Source: an archaeon (lineage in GTDB: Archaea; Thermoproteota; Nitrososphaeria; Nitrososphaerales; CADDZS01). Taken from it: a stretch of DNA of 9,217 nt. Position numbers and translations under genes: made by a program. Below the pieces are notes generated by a model. It searched no databases, was not told the DNA's origin, and saw only the letters and a program-made list of their open reading frames with translations. Shown here piece by piece: positions 6,138 through 9,217 of the stretch. Where the stretch lies: the NCBI GenBank assembly GCA_021792315.1, contig JAJYUX010000069.1, positions 1 through 9,217 on the forward strand, given 5' to 3'. The stretch's first letter is position 1, and each line of letters starts with the position of its first letter.

Positions 6138-6437
6138 TCACTCGTTTAGGAACTTTTTGATCCTTGTCCCGAACATTAACATCATCAACCAGAATCCTAA
6201 AAGCATCACGATCAGAGAATAACCGTCATACAATCTAAAATATGCAAGACCAAACGAGATGATCGTAGCCACAGCTATGTTACTAAGGCCCCAGACAATA
6301 TTTGTTCTGGGCGGAGATCTCTGTCCAAATGGGCTGCGAAATACTTTGCCGGCCGCACCGAAAACGAAGTGAGGGACTCCATTTCCAAGGAGAAACCCAA
6401 GGACAAAGTACCAGATTAGGAAAAGTTGCGAGCCCAT
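6138..6437 (-). CDS. Three-helix membrane protein with GNGVPHFVFG motif
   Basis: A 99-aa integral membrane protein. Hydrophobic segments are at about 4-20, 47-67 and 72-90, with a polar loop (RSPFGQRSPPRTN) between the first two and a basic C-terminal tail (TRIKKFLNE), presumably cytoplasmic. The conserved-looking motif GNGVPHFVFG (18-27, with His23 at the membrane edge) and the later NIVWGLSN resemble a widespread uncharacterised small membrane protein family in bacteria and archaea; no function is known to me. It starts at ATG 6437, probably leaderless, with a TATA-like GTAATATT (6461-6468, minus strand) about 26-30 nt upstream. The stop is TGA. No co-directional partner is close. Confidence 0.8.
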   Translation of the reverse strand: MGSQLFLIWYFVLGFLLGNGVPHFVFGAAGKVFRSPFGQRSPPRTNIVWGLSNIAVATIISFGLAYFRLYDGYSLIVMLLGFWLMMLMFGTRIKKFLNE

Positions 6438-6506
6438 GAGTCAGGGTACAAAGCATAACCAATATTACTTTTCCGAGAAAAGATCGCCTACCGAGGTTCA
6501 GGCTTC

Positions 6507-6544
6507 CGCCTCACAATAGGCTCCACTACTTCCTATTGCAGGCG
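6507..6544 (+). repeat. Imperfect 13-bp stem-loop upstream of a small ORF
   Basis: CGCCTCACAATAGG (6507-6520) pairs with CCTATTGCAGGCG (6532-6544) as two 5-7 bp blocks separated by a small CA/C internal bulge, with an 11-nt loop. It ends 3 nt before the ATG of a 45-aa ORF. It could be a structured leader, a protein-binding site or a small RNA. It is not a tRNA, because no cloverleaf or T-arm is seen. Confidence 0.45.
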
Positions 6545-6547
6545 AAA

Positions 6548-6685
6548 ATGACAGTCGTGAAAGCACGGTTCAGTCTCGCGGATTCTTTCATATACTATGA
6601 AGTTTCGAAACGGGGATCAAACAGGAAAGTAATAGCAGGCGATTTGCATTCAGTTGTGAATCAGGCACTATTGCAATCCACATGA
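6548..6685 (+). CDS. Possible 45-aa protein
   Basis: ATG 6548 to TGA 6683-6685 encodes 45 residues including MTVVKARFSLADSFIYYEV, then a basic KRGSNRK and GDLHSVVNQALL. The sequence has a balanced, protein-like composition with a plausible beta-beta-helix pattern, but I recognise no family. There is no clear Shine-Dalgarno site, and the start lies directly behind a stem-loop. A chance ORF remains likely enough that this is tentative. Confidence 0.3.
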   Translation: MTVVKARFSLADSFIYYEVSKRGSNRKVIAGDLHSVVNQALLQST

Positions 6686-6714
6686 ATGATTCCTTCAAAT
6701 CAGCCGCGCGTAAT

Positions 6715-6722
6715 CTATAATT
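6715..6722 (+). promoter_or_regulatory. TATA box of the mini zinc-finger gene
   Basis: CTATAATT in the context GTAATCTATAATTTG. A start of transcription about 26 nt later, near 6744, would give a leader of about 10 nt before TTG 6754, which supports the small gene. Confidence 0.45.
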
Positions 6723-6753
6723 TGTAGTACAGATAGCCTTCTGATGAGCGGCG

Positions 6754-6873
6754 TTGTCTGAGAAGAACCCTCTCTCAAGATGGAGATGTCCAACTTGCGG
6801 CCTTGAGATAAAGGATAGTGATAGCGGAAGCTTCAGACAGCGCGTGATGTATCATAGAAAGATGCACGAGTGA
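6754..6873 (+). CDS. C2H2-type mini zinc-finger protein (39 aa)
   Basis: TTG 6754 to TGA 6871-6873 encodes 39 residues. The core is WRCPTCGLEI followed by YHRKMHE at the very end, giving Cys12-x2-Cys15-x18-His34-x3-His38, a single C2H2-like zinc-binding knuckle with a basic helix (RQRVMYHRK) before and between the His pair. Small one-finger C2H2 proteins of this type occur in archaea, notably Thaumarchaeota, with DNA-binding or protein-binding roles presumed. The frame opens after a TGA just upstream, so TTG is the only nearby start, and a TATA box sits 30-40 nt before it. It was found by reading the frame and is shorter than usual gene-calling limits. Confidence 0.6.
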   Translation: MSEKNPLSRWRCPTCGLEIKDSDSGSFRQRVMYHRKMHE

Positions 6874-6970
6874 GTAGCACAATTGCTTTCGACACAAAAG
6901 TGACCTACCTATGCATCAATTTCGGTCAAAGAAAATCAAACTTGCAGCAAGGATCCCTTTCTGAGAAAGC

Positions 6971-7030
6971 GGATAAACTCACAAAACTTAAGTGAGTTAT
7001 TCCCAAGTAAAACCGCGGAATAGTTATTCC
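6971..7030. promoter_or_regulatory. Cluster of GTTATTCC/GGAATA half-sites upstream of tatA
   Basis: GGATAAACTCAC (6971-6982) and GTGAGTTATTCC (6992-7003) form a 12-nt inverted repeat with two mismatches and a 9-nt spacer. GGAATAGTTATTCC (7017-7030) is a second palindrome with 6-bp arms. AGTTATTCC occurs twice as a direct repeat (6995-7003 and 7022-7030), 27 nt apart. The cluster lies 40-110 nt upstream of the tatA TATA region, where an archaeal activator or repressor could bind. Regulation of tatA is inferred. Confidence 0.4.
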
Positions 7031-7069
7031 TCAGTTACCGGCAGACTGCTAGCTGGTAATTTCGAACAC

Positions 7070-7087
7070 GTTTTAATGTCTATATAC
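7070..7087 (+). promoter_or_regulatory. tatA promoter region with two TATA candidates
   Basis: GTTTTAATG (7069-7077) and TATATAC (7081-7087) are both TATA-like. The first would place transcription start near 7100 and leave the GAGGAGG Shine-Dalgarno site inside the leader; the second would start almost on that site. The first therefore fits translation better. Confidence 0.45.
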
Positions 7088-7104
7088 CTGGACTATGATA
7101 GTAA

Positions 7105-7111
7105 GAGGAGG
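7105..7111 (+). promoter_or_regulatory. Shine-Dalgarno site deciding the tatA start
   Basis: GAGGAGG lies 10 nt before ATG 7122. An in-frame ATG at 7095 lies upstream of this site, would add a polar MIVRGGQID extension not expected on TatA, and is therefore rejected as start. Confidence 0.65.
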
Positions 7112-7121
7112 CCAAATAGAC

Positions 7122-7445
7122 ATGGCACTTGACGACCCTGTAGTCTGGATACTGATAGTAGCTGTTATTGTCTTTCTTTTCGGAGCAAACAAGATACCTC
7201 AAATCGCAAGAGGACTAGGTCAAGCAAGGAAAGAGTTCGAAGAAGCGTCAAAAGGTATCACGAACCCGCAATCAAGTGCAAATCCCACGAGTCCAGCCCC
7301 AGCCAGTAACTCAACTACGGGTGCTCAAACGGGTGAAGATCCTTTGATTTCGGCCGCTAAGAAAGAAGGAATCGAAACACAAGGAAAGACAAGAGAGGAG
7401 ATTGCTTCTGAACTTGCCTGGAAACTGAAAAAGAACAATGCTTAA
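7122..7445 (+). CDS. tatA: Sec-independent protein translocase subunit TatA
   Basis: TatA forms the pore-like or membrane-thinning component of the twin-arginine pathway, which exports folded proteins across the cytoplasmic membrane with TatC. From ATG 7122 the protein has 107 aa. It has a short extracytoplasmic N-terminus, one membrane helix (about 6-22, VVWILIVAVIVFLFG), the hinge GANKIPQIARGLG, and the amphipathic helix ARKEFEEASKG. Next comes a Pro/Ser/Ala/Asn/Thr-rich linker (about 50-75), and finally a folded-looking tail (AAKKEGIETQGKTREEIASEL) common in archaeal TatA. The FG-x-x-KIP signature is diagnostic. No tatC is in the window. Its TAA overlaps the TAA of a possible convergent mini-gene. 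Confidence 0.93.
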   Translation: MALDDPVVWILIVAVIVFLFGANKIPQIARGLGQARKEFEEASKGITNPQSSANPTSPAPASNSTTGAQTGEDPLISAAKKEGIETQGKTREEIASELAWKLKKNNA

Positions 7446-7579
7446 TCTGTCGATCCAATTCCCACTTTTGCGTAGTTAGGGCAGTGTTGCACACATCTTT
7501 TAAACCTGCAAGACTTCCCAAGTTTACTTAGAGCAAGATCCTCTGCACCGGAGGTATTCTTCGCATAGTAAACTGGCAC
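7442..7579 (-). CDS. Possible 45-aa Cys-rich protein convergent with tatA
   Basis: From GTG 7579-7577 the frame encodes 45 residues (MPVYYAKNTSGAEDLALSK, CRFKRCVQHCPNY, KVGIGSTD) ending at TAA 7444-7442, overlapping the tatA stop by 3 nt. Cys24-x4-Cys29-x3-Cys33-Pro together with His32 could bind zinc or part of an Fe-S cluster. The frame stays open upstream to a TTG at 7648, giving 68 aa, but that extension looks less ordered. I know no family name. The compact Cys-rich design and exact end-to-end packing with tatA argue for a real gene, but coding is not proven. The remaining gap to 7757 shows only the promoter of the next gene. Confidence 0.4.
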   Translation of the reverse strand: MPVYYAKNTSGAEDLALSKLGKSCRFKRCVQHCPNYAKVGIGSTD

Positions 7580-7710
7580 TGAACTTTTGGCCTTAAGATT
7601 GTTCTGGAAGCTATGCGATGTCAGGAGAATCTGTGCACGCGTATTCAAGCGCGCATGTCACAAAATTGATTTCATGAGGTGGTTATCAAAGGTGATAATC
7701 GAGACTCCTC

Positions 7711-7718
7711 TTTTTATC
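7711..7718 (+). promoter_or_regulatory. TATA box of the DUF996 gene
   Basis: TTTTTATC in CTCCTCTTTTTATCAG. Transcription start near 7740 would leave an 18-nt leader that carries AGAGGGA (7746-7752) 5 nt before TTG 7758. This supports the shorter DUF996 start over any in-frame start near 7587. Confidence 0.4.
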
Positions 7719-7757
7719 AGATTTCAGTCCATGATAATACGAGAAAGAGGGATAGCT

Positions 7758-8360
7758 TTGGCTACATTGTCTCAAGCAAAGACTTTAGGTGGTGTTGGGT
7801 CTCTTCTGGTGTTATTGACAGCGGCCCCGACAGTTGGAGCAGTCCTTGGTATCGCAGGCTTCATACTCACGCTAGTCGCAGTGAAGTACATTTCAGATTT
7901 GGTGCAGGATAAATCGATATTCGATAACATGCTGATCTCGATCATACTCGCAATAGCTGGTACCGTTGTAGGAACTTTGGTAATACTAGGGAGTGTCTTT
8001 CGTTTCATGGGAATGCATAATGCCTTTGTGCCAGATTTCAACCCCGCAAATGTTCCTACTGGCGATTGGATTGGCCTGGCAGGCTCCGTGATAATTGGGC
8101 TGGTTGCTATTTGGGCGATCATCACAATTTCTGCTGTCTTTTTGCGGAGGAGCTATAGCTCGATCGCTTCTAAATTGAACGTTGGAATGTTTGGTACTGC
8201 TGGCACTCTTTACCTAGTTGGGGCAGCGACTACTATTATTGCGATAGGTTTCCTGCTCATCTTTGTAGCGCAGATACTACTTGCCGTAGCCTTCTTCTCA
8301 ATAGAAGAGAGAGCTCCAGCACCAACGCAGGCACAGGCAATGCCAGCGGGTCAACCATGA
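7758..8360 (+). CDS. DUF996 integral membrane protein
   Basis: Multi-pass membrane protein of the archaeal DUF996 family, function unknown. The family hallmark is the N-terminus LSQAKTLGGVGSLLVLL, followed by a second helix with VKYISD and QDKSIFDNMLIS. From TTG 7758 the protein has 200 aa, with about five hydrophobic segments (near 10-24, 26-45, 57-80, 105-130 and 148-185) and a Pro/Ala/Gln-rich C-terminal tail (APAPTQAQAMPAGQP). The frame is open from 7587, but the extra 57 residues are basic, contain no family signal and lie before the promoter, so the start was moved to TTG behind AGAGGGA. The MGMT-like gene begins 30 nt downstream on the same strand and may be co-transcribed. Confidence 0.85.
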   Translation: MATLSQAKTLGGVGSLLVLLTAAPTVGAVLGIAGFILTLVAVKYISDLVQDKSIFDNMLISIILAIAGTVVGTLVILGSVFRFMGMHNAFVPDFNPANVPTGDWIGLAGSVIIGLVAIWAIITISAVFLRRSYSSIASKLNVGMFGTAGTLYLVGAATTIIAIGFLLIFVAQILLAVAFFSIEERAPAPTQAQAMPAGQP

Positions 8361-8390
8361 TCTAAAGGCGCTTGCTGGATATGTAGTTTC

Positions 8391-8891
8391 GTGCCAAGTG
8401 TCAGGAAATCGTGGAGAGAAAAGCTAGCGGATAAGAGTGCGTTTCCTAAAATACTGAAACTCGAAAGAAGCTTTCCCTGCTACAATGCATTGCACAAAAT
8501 GGGGGTTGAGGTAGGGCAGAGAGTAGTTCTTGTCAATCCTAGTGAAGTCGTTGAAGTGATGAAGAAAGTCCCACGTGGGAAATTGATCACAATAAACGAG
8601 ATTTGCAGAAAGATTGCGCAAAATCATAGAGTCAGCGGTTGCTGCTCTCTCACTACTGGCATCTACATAATGATCGCAGCAAATGCATCCGAGGAAGCAA
8701 GAAGAGAAGGAAAAGACATGGATCTCCCGTATTGGCGGACTTTGAAGGCAAACGGCTTTCTGAACGAAAAGTATCCTGGAGGTTCTATGGCTCAAATGGA
8801 GATGCTAAGAAAGGAAGGGTTTCAGATTAAGAGACATGTAAACAAATTCGCGGTTGAGGGATTCGAAAGAAATCTTTGGATTAGTTTCTGA
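8391..8891 (+). CDS. MGMT-like DNA-binding protein without alkyl-acceptor Cys
   Basis: A 166-aa protein containing the winged-helix DNA-binding domain of O6-alkylguanine methyltransferases. It begins with KSWREKLADK, then LVNPSEVVEVMKKVPRGKLITINEICRKI (about 48-75), SLTTGIYIMIAANASEEAR (86-104) and LPYWRTLKANGFLNEKYPGG (112-131). In repair-active MGMT the PCHR motif holds the acceptor Cys; here the matching position reads PYWR, so direct alkyl transfer is not possible. It resembles the alkyltransferase-like branch, which flags damaged bases for other repair systems, and a widespread bacterial MGMT-like family with the same PYWR motif. Damage recognition is inferred. GTG 8391 is the start, without a clear Shine-Dalgarno site. 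The 3' end overlaps the amidohydrolase gene by 11 nt. Confidence 0.85.
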   Translation: MPSVRKSWREKLADKSAFPKILKLERSFPCYNALHKMGVEVGQRVVLVNPSEVVEVMKKVPRGKLITINEICRKIAQNHRVSGCCSLTTGIYIMIAANASEEARREGKDMDLPYWRTLKANGFLNEKYPGGSMAQMEMLRKEGFQIKRHVNKFAVEGFERNLWISF

Positions 8892-9217
8892 CTGTTTCAA
8901 GCAATCTCTCAAAGTTCTCGTGGTAAACCGCTCTGAGCTGATCCAAAGCAGAGAAAGTGCGTTCTACGCTGTCCCTAGCTTCCTCTATTCCCCACTGAAA
9001 AGGAAAATCAGTGCCAAACATGATCTTGTCCAGACCAAAGAAATCAGCCCCGAGTTTGAGAGCGCCTTCGTCGTATGATATCGAGTCCGAGTAGAGCGTT
9101 TTGCCAAGTTTCGACATCGGAGCTTCAGAAAAATGACCTCTAGACTCGGGAAATTTCTTCCATGCGGCGTCTATTCTCCCTCGTAGGTAAGGCAGGTTTC
9201 CGCCTAGGTGAGCTGTA
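8881..9217 (-). CDS. Amidohydrolase family 2 (ACMSD-like), 5' end beyond the window
   Basis: C-terminal part of a TIM-barrel metal-dependent hydrolase or decarboxylase. The open frame continues from TAA 8883-8881 to the window edge without a stop, giving about 111 residues; the Met codon at 9117 is internal. Seen in order: AHLGGNLPYLRGRID, which carries the catalytic His equivalent to ACMSD His228, then YSDSISYDEGALK, then IMFGTDFPFQWG, which carries the metal-binding Asp equivalent to ACMSD Asp294, then a closing helix NFERLLE. Family members decarboxylate or hydrolyse small carboxylated aromatics or uracil-type compounds; the substrate is unknown. The N-terminal HxH metal ligands are outside the window. 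The gene is convergent with the MGMT-like gene. Confidence 0.85.
   Translation of the reverse strand, partial: TAHLGGNLPYLRGRIDAAWKKFPESRGHFSEAPMSKLGKTLYSDSISYDEGALKLGADFFGLDKIMFGTDFPFQWGIEEARDSVERTFSALDQLRAVYHENFERLLETVRN

Noticed and set aside
7095..7121. Upstream ATG for tatA
   Set aside because: It lies before the GAGGAGG site and would add a polar leader not expected on TatA.
7587..7757. 57-residue N-terminal extension of the DUF996 protein
   Set aside because: The family starts near LSQAKTLGG; a TATA-like box and Shine-Dalgarno site place the start at 7758, and the extension overlaps the opposite-strand Cys-rich frame.
8854..9078. 74-codon plus-strand frame at the right end
   Set aside because: Antisense to the amidohydrolase, whose conserved motifs are clear on the minus strand.

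Overview
The window looks like chromosomal DNA of an archaeon of moderate GC content. The signs are TATA-type promoter elements about 20-40 nt upstream of starts, probable leaderless or short-leader transcripts, frequent TTG/GTG starts with occasional Shine-Dalgarno sites, a two-domain KaiC/GvpD-like ATPase, a DUF996 membrane protein, an archaeal-style TatA, and several very small zinc-finger-like proteins. A Nitrososphaerota (Thaumarchaeota)-like lineage fits best, but this is inference from gene content and was not tested by any search. There is no rRNA, tRNA, CRISPR array, IS element or phage module that I can see.

Layout. Positions 2-244 (+) hold the end of a glutaredoxin-like (DUF836) protein in which the first Cys of the CxxC motif is replaced by an in-frame TGA. 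Facing it at 295-492 (-) is a tiny Cys/His-rich coiled-coil protein interrupted by an in-frame TAA. A perfect 9-bp hairpin lies between them. Positions 679-2830 (+) carry a GltA-type citrate synthase, a VOC-fold protein and a single-domain cupin. Positions 3084-3419 (-) encode a small CxxC...CxxC protein. From a strong TATA box at 3565, a two-gene unit (3618-5405, +) encodes a 116-aa protein of unknown function and a RecA/KaiC-superfamily ATPase resembling GvpD P-loop proteins. Convergent to it are Hsp20 (5413-5931, -), a possible 49-aa ORF abutting it, and a three-helix membrane protein (6138-6437, -).

Positions 6438-7121 are a long gene-poor stretch. It holds an imperfect stem-loop followed by a possible 45-aa ORF, a 39-aa C2H2-type zinc-finger gene, and a cluster of inverted/direct half-sites upstream of tatA. 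tatA (7122-7445, +) is convergent with a possible 45-aa Cys-rich protein (7442-7579, -). Then come a DUF996 membrane protein and an MGMT-like protein without an alkyl-acceptor Cys (+). The window ends inside a metal-dependent amidohydrolase (-), whose 3' end overlaps the MGMT-like gene.

The genes form short independent units rather than one pathway. Citrate synthase is central carbon metabolism. The VOC and cupin proteins are small metabolic or detoxification folds of unknown substrate. Glutaredoxin-like protein and Hsp20 suggest redox and stress functions, and TatA belongs to protein export. The least explained material is the set of mini-proteins, the stop codon at the glutaredoxin active site, and the ATPase module.
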